The notes under the pieces: generated by a model
Databases searched by the model: none
What the model saw: the letters and a program-made list of their open reading frames with translations, nothing else
Told to the model about the DNA's origin: nothing
Assembly (NCBI GenBank): GCA_946800325.1
Contig: OX326956.1
Span: 77,015,087 to 77,079,086 of the forward strand
Length of the DNA: 64,000 nucleotides
DNA from: Luzula sylvatica
Taxonomy: Eukaryota; Streptophyta; Magnoliopsida; Poales; Juncaceae
Direction of reading: 5' to 3'
Made by a program: the position numbers and the translations under genes
Shown: positions 1 through 11,794 of the stretch, one piece after another
Layout of the letters: every line of letters begins with the position of its first letter
How positions within the stretch are numbered: position 1 is the first letter of the stretch

Positions 1-419
1 ACTCATCTCATAGGCGTAACAATTTGGGACGATCCGATTGCTTGTTCAAACGGGGACCAAATGGGTATTTCTATGAGGTGAATTACCACACCGACGACTC
101 ATATCAAACAAGGGCTCCCAAACATTTCAACAACTCACAAAAACAATTTCAAACACAAAATTATCGTGCCAAATCGACCAAACCGGTAATTCAAAAGAAA
201 ACCTACTCAAACCAACTCTCGAATCATTTTGTCAAGAGTTCCGAAACCATCAACAAACCAACGATTGCATTTTACAATTATTGTTGTAAATTAGGACACA
301 TCTCCACTAGTTGTGATCTACGCAACCCAAAACTCAAATCCAACCTTGTATGGATGCGTAAAGATAGACACACAATGGGTCCCTCCACCTCATATGGTGT
401 TGGACCACAAATGACCTAA
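1..419 (+). pseudogene. Ty1/copia gag fragment with damaged zinc knuckle
   Basis: An open frame from the left edge (first Met at 24) to a stop at 417-419 encodes a polar, Asn/Gln/Lys-rich segment followed by a retroviral-type zinc knuckle around residues 87-98. The knuckle reads Y-x2-C-x4-H-x4-C, so the first Cys of the usual CCHC set is replaced by Tyr. In Ty1/copia elements this knuckle lies at the end of gag, just before protease, and protease-like sequence does follow after an interruption at about 1560. The 5' part of the element lies outside the window. I read this as the 3' end of a dead gag. Its membership in the same element as the downstream pol is likely but not proven. Confidence 0.7.
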
Positions 420-497
420 GTCATGTGTGACAACTCTCTCCCTCATCCTACTACCATAAGCCAAATATTGAGGGGGAGTATGAGTATAAGAATTCAT

Positions 498-1472
498 TGT
501 TGGGGAATATCCCCGGCCCCGGGCCCGCGCAGCGGATATGTAGGCCCGGTCCGATTCCCCGATTCCCGAGATCACGCCACGACTTCGAGGGTACGATGCA
601 AATAGAAGGTTAGATCCATACCAGTTCCAAATTGATGGAACACGAAGGGTTGATCGCTGCCTCCTATTCCTCCGGTCACGTTGGTGACTTTACGCGCGTC
701 CCACACCGTGCGTCCTTCACCGTTCGTTCCCGTTCTTCGATCCTTCGGTTCGATCACAACGGAGAGCCCCAAGTGTTGCTCCTCCACACGTATCCACCTT
801 GAGTCGGAAGACGCCGGACACGGATACACCTGCCTAGACGATGTATCGGTGCACTTGGTTGATCTCGATCGATTCTCTATTAATCTCTCTTCGTGTCTTT
901 TCACTCACAAAAGATCAAATCTGAATTTGCTCTTTTCTTGTTTCTTGGGCAGAATATTGCTTTGAATTACTTATGAATTCCTTAGTGAAGATGAGAGAGA
1001 ATATCCTATTTATACCTAATAGGATAAGGATTAGCCAAAAGGCATGTATATCCAATATACACCCTTTCACACAGAAAACTGTATGAACCTGTTCAGTATT
1101 CTGTCCAGACGAAATTGATAAATTTCTCTGACAGAAAATCAACCAACACGACAGTTGTAGATAATCTTATTATCTACTCAACCCAATTTGGCCCAGCCCA
1201 ATTGGAGTTCGTATGCAAACGTTATGACTGTTTTACTAACTGTATGTCATACTGTTGCACCCTTTCGGTATTTCACAGAAACGACACTTATACTTCGTTC
1301 ATATGAAATATATTTCTATATGAAGGTTGTAGATAATCTCATTATCTATCTAACCCAATTTGAACCATTCTAATTGGATTTTCCCACTGAAAGTTATGGC
1401 CACGAATGTACGACTACATTCGTTTATCCTTGTGTACACTTTTACGGTTGATCCGAAACTGTATTTCTTTCA
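498..1472 (+). mobile_element. Solo LTR with TTCAT target-site duplication
   Basis: The segment begins TGTTGGGG and ends CA. It is flanked on both sides by the same five bases, TTCAT (493-497 and 1473-1477). TG...CA ends and a 5-bp duplication are the hallmarks of an LTR retrotransposon insertion, and the lack of any internal domain makes it a solo LTR, the usual product of LTR-LTR recombination. Its right half is clearly related to 44553-45361, which ends at the same point, giving a second copy that supports the 3' boundary. It sits between gag and protease remnants of the host copia element. A polypurine tract (about 471-480) lies just upstream, outside the duplication. Confidence 0.8.
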
Positions 1473-1514
1473 TTCATATTAGATTAATTTTTCTTATGAA
1501 CTTTAAACTAATGT

Positions 1515-3950
1515 GGATTTCTTGTAGATGTGCCTAAGTTCTTCAAACAAGTCATCAAAATGGTGTCTATATAGTGGTTGTTCTAGACACATGACTTGGA
1601 ACCGAGAAATGTTCAAATCTCTCAAACCCTTCAAGTGAGGAGACGTAACTTTCAGAGGTAACCAAAAAGGTAAAATTGTCGGTATCGGTTCTATAGGGAC
1701 CACTAATTGGACTCTAGAAAATGTCTACCTTGTGATAGGGCTAAAACATAATTTAATTAGCATAAACCAATTATGTGATGCCGGTTATTGTGTAAAATTC
1801 GATCAATCATCGTGTTTAATTGATCAAACTATAGACAATACTACGGTGTGCAAAGGAACCCGACATGAAAATTTGTACTACTTCGATTTTGAATCCTTCG
1901 TGCCGGGAATCCATTGTCTCACCGCATCGGAATCGACTTCACGATTGTGGCATAGGAGACTAGGCCATATATGCATGGAGACGATTCACCGGTTATCCAA
2001 AAAGGAACTCATTAGGGGTTTGCCATCACATAAACTCAAATTGGAGGGACTATGCGATGCGTGTGAAAAAGGTAAGCACACGAAGTCCTCCGGTTTGAAA
2101 TCCAAAGATACCGTCACGACAAATCGACCACTCCAACTCATCCACCTCGACCTTTGCGGACCAATGAGCGTCTCGAGTCTAGGTAATAAAAGGTTTCGTA
2201 ATTGTTGATGATTATTCACGTTTTACTTGGGTATATTATTTACTTCACAAAAGTGAAACGTGTGACGTATTCATCAAATTTTGCAAGAGTGTTGAAAACG
2301 AAAGAAACACATCCATTATTACAATTCGTAGTGATAATGGAGGTGAATTCAAAAATTCAAAGTTTGATGAGTATTGCCACACTAAGGGATATATACGTGA
2401 ATTTTCCGCTCCTCGCACACCTCAACAAAACGGTGTAGTTGAGCGTAAAAACCGAACATTAATTGAACTTGCTCGTACCATGCTAAATGAGCATCCTTCT
2501 CCAAAATATCTTTGGGCCGAAGCGGTTAACACCGCGTGTCATGTCGTAAATCGACTTAGCCTAAGGCCATTTTTGAAGAAAACGCCCTATGAGCTATGGT
2601 ACGGGAGAAATCCGAATATCTCATATATGGGAGTATTTGGATGTAAAAGTTTCATTTTAGATGAATCAAATAATATAGACAAACTTGATCCAAAGTCGCT
2701 TGAGGGAATATTTGTTGGATATTCAAGTACAAGTAAAGTTTATCGGATTTACATAAAATCCTCACGTATAGTGTGTGAGTCCGTACATGTGCATTTCGAT
2801 GAAACTAACAAAGAAGCCGTGAAAGATATTCAAAATGTAGGTACTCAAGAAGAAGAAAATGAAGAGGTACCTCAAGGATCCAAATCACTCGAGCGAAAAA
2901 TTTTCGACATCACTCTTGATGAAGTGGAAAATCAAATAGAGGATCATGAAGATCAAGAGGAAGAAGAAATGGAATCTCACTACCAAATTCCCGAAGTCCT
3001 TAGGGAAGTATCGGCTCATCCTATCTCTAACATTGTAGGAGACCCAAGGGAAGGTGTTCGGACTCGGTCTCGGATTCACAATTACGTAGCTCATTGTGCG
3101 TACCTCTCGCATATCGAACCGAAATCATTCAAAGAGGCCAACAACGACGATGATTGGATCTTGGCCATGCAAGAGGAGTTAGAGCAATTTGAGAGAAATC
3201 AAGTGTGGACCTTGGTACCAAGACCAACGACAAGGTCCATAATCGGCACTCGATGGATCTATCGAAACAAGATAGACGAGCACGGAAACGTAGTACGAAA
3301 CAAGGCGAGACTTGTAGCTCAAGGTTTCAAACAACAAGAAGGTATTGACTTCGAAGAGACGTTTGCTCCCGTCGCTCGTTTGGAATCGATACGACTACTC
3401 TTGGCTTACGCCACCATCGAAGGATTCACGCTTTATCAAATGGATGTGAAGAGTGCGTTCCTAAACGGGGAAATTGAAGAAGAAGTCTATGTCGAGCAAC
3501 CCCCGGGATTCAAAGATCCAAAATACCCGAATCACGTGTGTAAGCTTTCGAAAGCCTTATATGGGTTGAAACATGCCCCTCGAGCATGGTATGGGCGCCT
3601 ATCAACCTTCCTATTATCTAACGGATTCGAGCGTGGTAAAACCGACACTACTCTCTTCACACGTAAAAAGGGAGACTCTATTTTGCTTATTCAAATTTAT
3701 GTCGATGATATTATATTTGGATCTAGTGACCCGGCACTTGCCGAAGAATTTTCCATTCTTATGCATAGTGAATTTGCCATGAGCATGATGGGGGAGCTCA
3801 CATTTTTTCTTGGACTTCAATTCAAGCAATCATCCGAGGGAATATTCGTCAACCAATCCAAATACACTCGCGAACTTCTCAAACGATTCGGATTAGATCA
3901 AACAAAGACGAGTGATACACCCATATGGGACGTCATCAAGACAAGCTGCA
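1515..3950 (+). pseudogene. Ty1/copia pol: protease, integrase, reverse transcriptase (broken)
   Basis: Domains appear in Ty1/copia order. A protease remnant lies near 1560-1600, where the catalytic D-S-G has become Y-S-G. Then come the GAG-pre-integrase HHCC region (about 1940-2080), the integrase core (HLDLCGP near 2140, RSDNGGEF near 2330), and reverse transcriptase with the YVDD catalytic motif at 3698-3709. Inactivating changes are visible: in-frame stops in the protease region, a one-base frameshift near 2195 inside integrase, and loss of the pol frame near 3930 at a CACTA-derived insertion. Integrase-before-RT order assigns it to Ty1/copia rather than Ty3/gypsy. Dead copy. Confidence 0.88.
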
Positions 3951-4079
3951 AAATAACACAATAAAATTACGTATTAATTAAAAATATTATTTTCTGAAAA
4001 TAAAAAAATTAAACATAATAGAAAAATATAATAATATTAATATACTAATCATTTCAGAAATTAACAAACATAAATGAAC

Positions 4080-4260
4080 TAAATTATACCCTAATTAAAC
4101 CCTAAATTATACCTAAATTATACCCTAAATTATACCCTAATTATACCCTAAATTAAACCCTAATTAAACCCTAAATTATACCCTAAATTATACCCTTATT
4201 AAAAGCTAATTAAACCCTAATTTAAAATTACCCTAATTAAACCCAAATTATACTAAGTTA
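4080..4260. repeat. Telomere-like degenerate CCCTAA array
   Basis: About a dozen imperfect units of the form ACCCTAAATTAT or ACCCTAATTAA stand in tandem. Each contains the plant telomere-like core CCCTAA but is spaced by AT-rich filler, so this is not a true (CCCTAAA)n array. It lies inside the CACTA-derived insertion and probably belongs to it. Confidence 0.8.
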
Positions 4261-4289
4261 ACAAACAGAAATGAACTTACAGGGGGGCT

Positions 4290-4450
4290 GTGGAGGAGAG
4301 GGGAAGAGGGGCGTCAGAGGGGAAGAGGGGCGTCGGAGCGAAGAGGGGAAGATGGGCGTCGGAGGCGAAGAGGGGCATCGAAGCGAAGAGGGGAAGAGGG
4401 GCTGTGATGAGGGGAAGAGAGGCGTCGGAGGCGAAGAGGAGAAGAGGCGA
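4290..4450. repeat. GA-rich minisatellite (GAAGAGGGGCGTCGGAGGC-like)
   Basis: Tandem imperfect units of roughly 18-30 bp, rich in G and A, make open frames on several strands with low-complexity Gly/Glu/Arg peptides. It lies between the telomere-like array and the subterminal repeats of the CACTA fragment. I do not regard the open frames as genes. Confidence 0.75.
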
Positions 4451-4869
4451 ATTTAGGTTTAGGGTTAAAAGAGAGAGAAGGAGACCAGCGGGGTATATAA
4501 GAAGGTGTATACAACATCACCGACGGGCCTTCGGAAACGTATTAGCGACGGGCCGTCGGAGAATTTTTGAAAATTTGGCGGTTTTTTTTGAAAATGTATT
4601 AGCGACGGGGATTCTTTCACCGACGGGCCGTGGGAAGGTTATTAGCGACGGGACTAGCATCACCGACGGGCCGTCGCAAACTATTAGCGATGGTTTTGAA
4701 GTTTAGCGACGGGCCAACGGAAAAATTTGAACATCACCGACGGCCCGTCGCTAATAAAACCGTCGGTAATGCTCTTCTGCGATGGGCCGTCGCAGAAAGG
4801 TTGTTTTATCAGCGACGGGCCGTCGTTGATGGCATACGCCCGTCGCTGATACTCCCATCTGTTGTAGTG

Positions 4870-5596
4870 CATTGTTAAGGAGTCCAAGTTAGATGCGGAT
4901 GAGGATGGAGAATCATTCGACATAACGGAATATCGAGGTATGATTGGTAGTTTATTATATCTGACGGCAAGTAGACCCGATATTATGTTTGCCGTATGTC
5001 TATGTGCCCGGTTCCAAGCAAACCCTAAGGTATCTCATTATACCGCGGTAAAACGCATCTTTCGATACCTTAAGGGGACTATCGACTTAGGGATTTGGTA
5101 TGGCCATAGTGGAAATCTCACCTTGATAGGGTACACGGATGCGGACTTTGCCGGTTCTAGGGTTGACCGCAAAAGTACGAGTGGAACTTGCCAATTCTTG
5201 GGCGGGTCACTCGTCTCGTGGTCAAGCCGAAAACAACATTCCGTTGCCCTATCAACGGCCGAGGCCGAATATGTAGCGGCGGAAAGTTGTTGTGCCCAAC
5301 TACTATGGCTAAATCAAACTCTTGGCGATTACGGGCTAAACTTTCGAAAAATCCCCATATTGTGAGACAATAATAGCGCAATATGCATCTCGAAAAATCC
5401 CGTACACCACTCGCAAACAAAGCACATAGACATCCGCCATCATTTCATCCGAGATCACGTGGAAAAAGAGGACGTCAAACTCGAATGGGTAGACACGCTC
5501 GATCAAATCGCCGACATCTTCACTAAAGCTCTACCATTTGCTCAATTCGCCGTCCTAAGACTAAAACTCGGTATGCTCTATCCGTCCAAAGATTAA
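4870..5596 (+). pseudogene. Ty1/copia pol 3' part: RT end and RNase H
   Basis: This is the continuation of the copia pol after the CACTA insertion. It includes the conserved RT-RNase H connection (YRGMIGSLLYLTASRPDI near 4930-4985), the RNase H motif YTDADFAG (about 5132-5155), STAEAEYVA (near 5255) and the KHIDIRHHF region (near 5425). A TGA stop at about 5362-5364 lies within an otherwise continuous frame, where relatives carry Cys. The frame then runs to TAA at 5594-5596, the natural C-terminus of copia pol. No polypurine tract or 3' LTR is recognisable downstream, so the element is truncated there. Confidence 0.87.
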
Positions 5597-5599
5597 ATT

Positions 5600-6248
5600 T
5601 CGCATCATAATCTCATATATACAAATATCATCGATTATCATGAACACTCGCAATCTCATATATACTAAATTTTTCGTACCAGTTTACTGGAAACTAATTA
5701 TTTGTTGAATTTGATTTCACATATTTTCAACTTTTCATTTTTCGCAACTTTAGGACTCAAATGAAAAATCTGTAATTAGGTCAAAAAAATTTTTACTCAA
5801 TTGAAATATGTGAGTACATCAATGGCTTTTTTTTCTAATGCGAGGAATGACAGTTTTGTGATTGTTTACTCAATTCAAATATGTATATTGTTTTTTGCAT
5901 AATTCAAATTTTTTAGAAAATTGAAAATTTGTAATTTGTAATTTTGTTCAATCCAAATTAGATCAAATTATGTTTAGGTCACCTTTTTGTTTGTTTTATC
6001 CTTAAATTTTAATTATAATTGCTATAAAATATTATCAATTATAGTTATTATTTTTTAATTGTTTTACAGAAAACATTAAAATAATGATCAATCCTACCGT
6101 ACCGTTTTATGACCCAAACATATCATAATTCTGAATCAAAATAAATATCATTACTCGGATCCATCCGGCCCATTAAAATTTGTTAAACCCAATCTCTTCG
6201 TAAACCCCTTGGCCCTTGCTCTGTTCGATCTCAGTAATCAACCTAGCA
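5600..6248. other. AT-rich intergenic region and RH18 upstream region
   Basis: No gene is visible. The last 100 bases before the helicase ATG contain GGCCCATTAA (about 6167-6176) and TTGGCCC (about 6208). These resemble the plant site II element GGCCCA, commonly found upstream of ribosome-biogenesis genes. The transcription start cannot be fixed from sequence alone. Confidence 0.5.
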
Positions 6249-9200
6249 ATGGCGGAGACGGCTGATCTGTCTACCGGAACCCTCACTTCGACACATTTCT
6301 CCGGATTAAAACCACCTCTCTCCGAACTGGTACTTCAAACCCTAAACGACGGCGGTTTCTTAAGGTGCACGCCGGTACAGGAGGCTACTATACCGCTCCT
6401 TCTAAGTCACAAAGACGTGGCTGTAGATGCTGCCACTGGCTCTGGAAAAACCCTAGCTTTTTTAGTTCCTTTTCTGGAAATCGTCATGAGATCCTGTGCT
6501 GATTCTTCTCCAAAGAAGCATCAGGTTTGATTCAATTTCTATTTTGAAAGAACATTTGGTTAAATATTGATGGATTTTGATTAATTAATATTTCATTTTA
6601 GGTATTGGGGATGATAATATCTCCAACAAGGGAGCTATCTTCGCAAATATACCACGTGGCAGAGCCATTTTTTACGAAAATGCCCAAATTGAAATCTATG
6701 CTTTTAGTTGGAGGAGTCGATATTAAAGCAGAGCTGGCGAAAATAGAGGAAGAAGGGGTCAATATTTTGGTTGGTACGCCTGGCAAATTATACGACATAA
6801 TGGACCGCCTTGCTGTTCTTGATTTTCGTTCACTCGAGGTAACTTTTCAAAATTATCCTTCAAAAATTGCAAGATGCAAATTTCAAATTACCTGGTCAAA
6901 AACTTAAAAAGATATAACAAATTTTCCTTCTCTCTATATCTTTCTCTATCTAAAAGTAGCATTTTAAACCCTGCCTAACTTTCTCTCTCTAAAACAGATT
7001 TTGATCCTCGACGAGGCAGACAGACTACTGGAAATGGGATTCCAAAAGCAACTCACCTCCATTCTCGCACGGTTACCGAAGCAGCGTCGTACCGGTTTAT
7101 TCTCAGCCACTCAGACTGAAGCTGTGGAAGAATTATCACAGGCCGGGTTGAGAAACCCAGTTAGGGTCGAAGTCAAGACTGAGGTCAAATCTAGGGGCAA
7201 TTTGGGTATTTCACATCAATCTTCTTCTTCCAAAACTCCAATAGGGCTTCACATGGAGGTATTTAACGAGAAATAGGGTGAATATTATTGAGCATCTGTA
7301 GGTGGTACATATCTAAGATTTCTAGGGTTTAGGATTTGGGTTTAGGGCAAGTTGGGGATTTCATTAGGGTTCTGTAATCTGTATGGTACATCTCTAATTT
7401 TACTACCATTTTTTTAATTTGATTTTTTTTTTTTTTTTTTTGTAGTATATGATATGCGAAGCACCTGAAAAGTCGTCTCAGCTTGTTGCCTTCCTGTCGC
7501 AATATTTATCCAAAAAAATAATTGTGTACGAATCAACTTTTTCAACCATATTCATCATATTTTTCTTTGAAGTTTTTGCAAAAGTAATCTTTTACTATCA
7601 AGAAATTATATAAAGTTGACTCCACTTAACTACTCTCATTATTCAAAGAGAGATTTTTTTACAATTTCTCGATAATAGTTATTTTTTCTCAGATGGTACT
7701 TTGTATTATGTATTGTCAATTTATTTTTAATTATTTCATTTTTGCAGATACTTTATGACATGTGCAAGTGTAGATTATTGGGGCTTAGTTCTCCCTCAAA
7801 TTAGTGCCCTTAAAGGGTCTGAAATAATTGCCCTTCACGGAAAGATGAAACAGGTCAGAAAAATTAAATTAGTTTTTTTTTTTTTTTTTTTTTTTGCAAA
7901 AAAGACCTTCAATTTTTCTAATTTTCCACTTAATACTTGTTTTGTTCAATAGGTGAATAGAGAAAAAGCACTGTCTTCCTTTTCGTCTCTTCCAAGTGGT
8001 ATTTTATTATGTACCGATGTTGCAGCTAGAGGGCTCGATATACCTGGTGTTGATTGGATCATCCAGGTAATAATTTTGGATTATGGAGGGCCTTTTTGCA
8101 AAATTCTCTAATGATAATATTTGATTGTTTTTATGCAGTATGATCCACCGCAGGATCCGAATGTTTTTATACACAGAGTAGGACGAACGGCACGTATTGG
8201 AAGGCAAGGCAGTGCAATTGTTTTTCTCTTGCCTAAGGTTTGAAACCATATTTATTCTTAAAAGTTAATTTTATATTTTCTTGTTTTGGAAGGTCAAATT
8301 TTATAAGTGTGGGAAGGTTATGTATGAAATATCTCTATTTTTTTCTCTAATTGCATATGATTTTTGCAGGAAGAAGCTTATGTGGAATTTCTCAATCTTA
8401 GGAGGGTTCCACTTGAAGAGAGACAATGCTCTTCAGATGCAATTGATGTTATACCACAGGCAAGTATCGTTGCAAATTTTCATGCATAAAATTTCATATA
8501 CGCCCTTGCAAAAACTTAAAATATCAAATATATCATCTTCTTACCAATTCTCTTTTTTTTTTTTCAGATAAGATGTGTGGCTAAGGAAGATAGAGACGTA
8601 ATGGAAAAAGGCGTCAAAGCATTTGTATCATTCATGCGTGCTTATAAAGAGCACCATTGCTCATACATTTTCAGGTGCGTTATTTTTCAATCTAGTCCCT
8701 CATCTTTCTGAATTGTTTTCTTACTCTTTTTTTGGTGAAGGTGGAAACATTTAGAAGTAGGTAAATTAGCAATGGGATATGGATTATTGCAAATTCCTTT
8801 AATGCCCGAAGTGAAGCACCATTCTCTCTCCACTAAAGGATTTTCTCCCGTTAATGACGTCGACCTAACCCTAATTAAATACAAGTAACAATTTGTACTT
8901 TTTACTAAATATACCTTTTAGGGTTTAATTAACTTTGATTTGCAAAATGTAGAGATAAAACCCGAGAAAAACAAAGGCAAAGAAACTTAAAGAAGAAGGA
9001 ATTGGAGTCCGAGGAGAAGAACCAAGAACCCAAACCCGAGAGAGCAAAAAGGAACGAAGATGGAAAAGACAAAAATAACCCTAAGAGGAAGAAAACAGGG
9101 AAACAAAGGCAAGCAATACAAAGCAAGGAAGATTTCGACGAGTTAGAACATGAGTACAGGCTTTTGAAGAAGTTGAAGAAAGGAGCGATTGACGAGGAGG

Positions 9201-9403
9201 AATACGAGAGACTGATGGGATTCGGCGGCGAGAATGAGGAGGAGAGAGAAAGCGACGAGGGCGAGTTTAGTGAGAGATTAATTAAGGGGGCCAATAAAAA
9301 GAAGGTTGCGATGAACAAAAAGCCTAATGGGCCTAAAAAGAAGAGTTCCATGAAAAACTCGTGGAAGAGTCATGCTAAAAGTGATAAGACAATCAGAAAA
9401 TAA
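6249..9403 (+). CDS. RH18: DEAD-box ATP-dependent RNA helicase, RH18/Spb4 (DDX55) type
   Basis: Eleven exons join in frame to 654 aa: 6249-6524, 6602-6838, 6998-7258, 7446-7525, 7748-7853, 7953-8066, 8139-8237, 8370-8459, 8568-8674, 8741-8884, 8953-9403. Visible motifs are the Q-motif region (TPVQEATIP, 41-49), motif I AATGSGKT (61-68), PTREL (100-104), TPGKL, DEAD (176-179), SAT, and in the second RecA domain [12 protein letters not shown] and [11 protein letters not shown]. The C-terminal extension is strongly basic with Lys/Glu runs, as in Spb4/DDX55 proteins. Known relatives act in the nucleolus in 60S ribosomal subunit maturation; that role is inferred by family. Intron 8 starts with GC (CAG|GCAAGT), the other ten with GT. 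All key helicase motifs are present, so the gene looks functional. Confidence 0.93.
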
Positions 9404-9845
9404 GTTTTTTTTATGGTGTAATTTATTTCTATTATTTGTCTTTCCTCCAAATTATTTATTTTATCAAAAATATTGCCTTTTTGTCTTAAATTTATTATAT
9501 TTTTATTTATTTTGCTATAAGAAATTGAAATGAATAATATGTTTAGTAGGTCCCACTTGTTTACCAGGCCTATTTATTATGGGCCGTTTGATCTTAATGG
9601 ATGGTTGAGATTGATCCTTTTAATTTGATGGGTCCATCAAAGAGACAAAATCCAACGGTGAATATGAGTACTGTACGTCTCCAATTTTCTAAAACTGGCG
9701 AGGATTTATAGCTTTTAACTTCGGACCTTAATCAGATTTTTCTCCGTGTAGTTCGAGCCGCTCTTTCTCTTCTCTAACCCTAGTTCGAGTCTTCCGTACT
9801 ATAACAAATTCCGAATTCGAGTCTTGGGAAAAAGTTTGTAATTCC
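9404..9845. promoter_or_regulatory. Intergenic and upstream region of the TAF15-like gene
   Basis: This 440-bp gap holds the helicase 3' end and the next promoter. TATGGGCCG (about 9579-9587) is a site II-like GGGCC element. A 5' leader with several TCTTCTCTAACCCTAG-like CT-rich tracts precedes the ATG at 9846. No other gene is seen. Confidence 0.4.
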
Positions 9846-10508
9846 ATGTCAGGTTACGATCGCGGCGGCGGCGGCGGTTATGACAGTAGAGGTACGGTGG
9901 TCGAAATGTTTATGTTTGGTTTTTGGTCTTTTTTATTGAGTTATTTCGTACGGTGACTTGAAGTTTTGATTGGATCTGAGCTGATTTGGTGTTTGTTTTG
10001 TAGGCGGAGGTGGACGAGGCGGTGGGGGTGGTTATGGCGGCGGGGGTCGGGGAGGTGGCGGGGGATATGGCGGCGGAGGTCGTGGTGGAGGCGGATATGG
10101 TGGCGGCCGGGGAGGCGGTGGGGGAGGTGGGGGAGGCCGTGATGGTGGAAGCCGAGATGGTGACTGGACTTGCCCTGATCCTAGGTCTTATTTTTTTCTC
10201 CAAACCTTTTAATTTACTTAAATTCCAGCTATTTTAACTTTTTTATCTGCAAGTCTCTCATTTAAATTTATATTATTCGGACATTTTAATATATATATTA
10301 TATATTTTATACCAGTTGTGGGAATGTGAACTTTGCAAGAAGGACCGAATGCAATAAATGCAGAACCCCTAATCCAACTGCCGCAAACAAAGGAAACACA
10401 GGTGGCCATGGTGATGGTGGTTACAACAGGTCCAGCGGAGGCGGTGGCGGTGGCGGTGGATATAATCGTGGTGGTGGTAATATTTTTTTGTCAAGAAATG
10501 TGGATAAA

Positions 10509-10599
<91 letters not shown>

Positions 10600-11794
10600 T
10601 AATGATTAAGTTATTCCGTTCATTACAGGAAGAGACTATAACTCCGGTGGTGACAGAGGAAGTGACAGAGGTGGTGACAGGGGCGGCGGAGGAGGAGGTG
10701 ACCGGTACGATCGGAGCCGGAGTGGTGGTGGAGACCGACACGATCGAAACCGAACTGATAGTGGTAGTTACAGCAGTAGAGATAGAGACAGAGACAGAGA
10801 TGGAAGCTATAATAGCAGAGACAGAGATACCACTGGTGGTTACGGAGGGCAAGACGGTAATTTCTCCCAAGTACCTCCGCCAGCTCAGCAACCTTCGTAC
10901 CCTGATCCATACGGAGTAAATAATTCATACAATAGCGTGCCTGCTCCGGCCCCACAAGGTTACGTATCGTACCCACCACCAGCTGGCGGTGGTTATGCTG
11001 CTCCAGCGCCAGCTGGCGGGTACGAGAGAGGGGGAAGGGAGCCGCAAGTGGAGGCTCTGCCGGCGAAGGTTAAGCAGTGTGATGAGAATTGCGGGGATAC
11101 TTGTGACAATGCTAGGATTTACATCTCCAATTTGCCCCCAGATGTTTCTGTTGATGAGTTGCAAGAGCTTTTTGGCGGTATTGGCCTGGTACGATTCTCT
11201 CTCTCTCTCTCTCTCTCTCATCAATCATTCAAATCTCTTATTATAATTTACTGAACTTTATTCGATGAATATATTTTTGAAGGTTGGGAGAATAAAACAA
11301 AAGAGAGGATACAAGGATCAATGGCCGTATAATATCAAGATTTACACGGACGATAATGGAAAAAATAAAGGAGATGCTTGCCTTGCTTACGAAGACCCTT
11401 CTGCGGCTCATTCTGCCAGTGGTTTCTACAACAGTATGTTTTATTTCATTTCATTTCATTTCGAAAGAATACTATTTCACAATAATATATTTTTAATTTT
11501 GAAAATATTGTTGTTTTCGTTTGTAGATTATGATATGAGAGGGCACAAAATAAGTGTCGTGATGGCCGAGAAATCCGCTCCTAAACCTCAAGCCTCGTAT
11601 GGTGGCCATGGGTATTTGATTATTTCTCTTTCAAATTCATATTGTAGTATATGTAATGCTACGAATATAGCTTTAATATTTTGAATATTCTATTTTTGAA
11701 TAGGGGTGGTCGTGGAGGTGGGGGAGATAGGAGAAGAGACGGTGGTGGGCCAGATAGACACTTTGGAGGTGGTCATCGTTCAAAACCTTACTAA
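9846..11794 (+). CDS. TAF15B: TAF15b-like RNA-binding protein (RanBP2 zinc finger plus RRM)
   Basis: Seven exons join in frame to 424 aa: 9846-9891, 10004-10184, 10316-10476, 10629-11188, 11283-11433, 11527-11611, 11704-11794. The N-terminus is a long Gly/Arg/Tyr-rich (RGG) low-complexity region. A RanBP2-type zinc finger follows at about 69-95 (W-x-C-x4-C ... C-x2-C), then a Gly/Arg/Asp/Ser-rich linker, a Pro/Ala/Gly/Tyr-rich segment, one RRM at about 290-375 (ARIYISNLPP ... GHKISVVMAEK) and a short RGG tail ending KPY. This architecture is that of plant TAF15/TAF15b, related to animal FUS/EWS/TAF15, which bind RNA and contact TFIID. Nuclear location is inferred. Introns 3 and 4 carry CT microsatellites. 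Confidence 0.9.
10511..10597. repeat. Compound microsatellite (CT)n(AT)n
   Basis: An uninterrupted CT run (about 10512-10548) passes directly into an AT run (to about 10597) inside intron 3 of the TAF15-like gene, ending about 30 bp before the acceptor of exon 4. Open frames running through it encode only Ser-Leu and Tyr-Ile repeats and are artefacts. Confidence 0.95.

Larger units (their letters stand above)
3951..4869. mobile_element. CACTA-type DNA transposon fragment inserted in the copia element
   Basis: The RT frame stops at about 3950 and RNase H resumes at about 4870. The insert ends at 4869 with TGTTGTAGTG, whose reverse complement starts CACTACAACA, a CACTA (En/Spm) terminus. Many copies of the CGACGGGCCGTCG-type subterminal motif lie at 4520-4850, as expected near CACTA ends. 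No matching CACTA terminus is visible on the left, so the left boundary is approximate and that end may be deleted or eroded. Inside are a telomere-like array (4088-4250) and a GA-rich minisatellite (4290-4450). No transposase is encoded. Confidence 0.7.

Noticed and set aside
4271..4706. Gly/Glu/Arg-rich open frames at 4.3-4.7 kb
   Set aside because: Low-complexity products of a minisatellite and CACTA subterminal repeats.
10326..10602. Open frames ending in Ser-Leu and Tyr-Ile repeats
   Set aside because: Generated by the CT/AT microsatellite in an intron of the TAF15-like gene.
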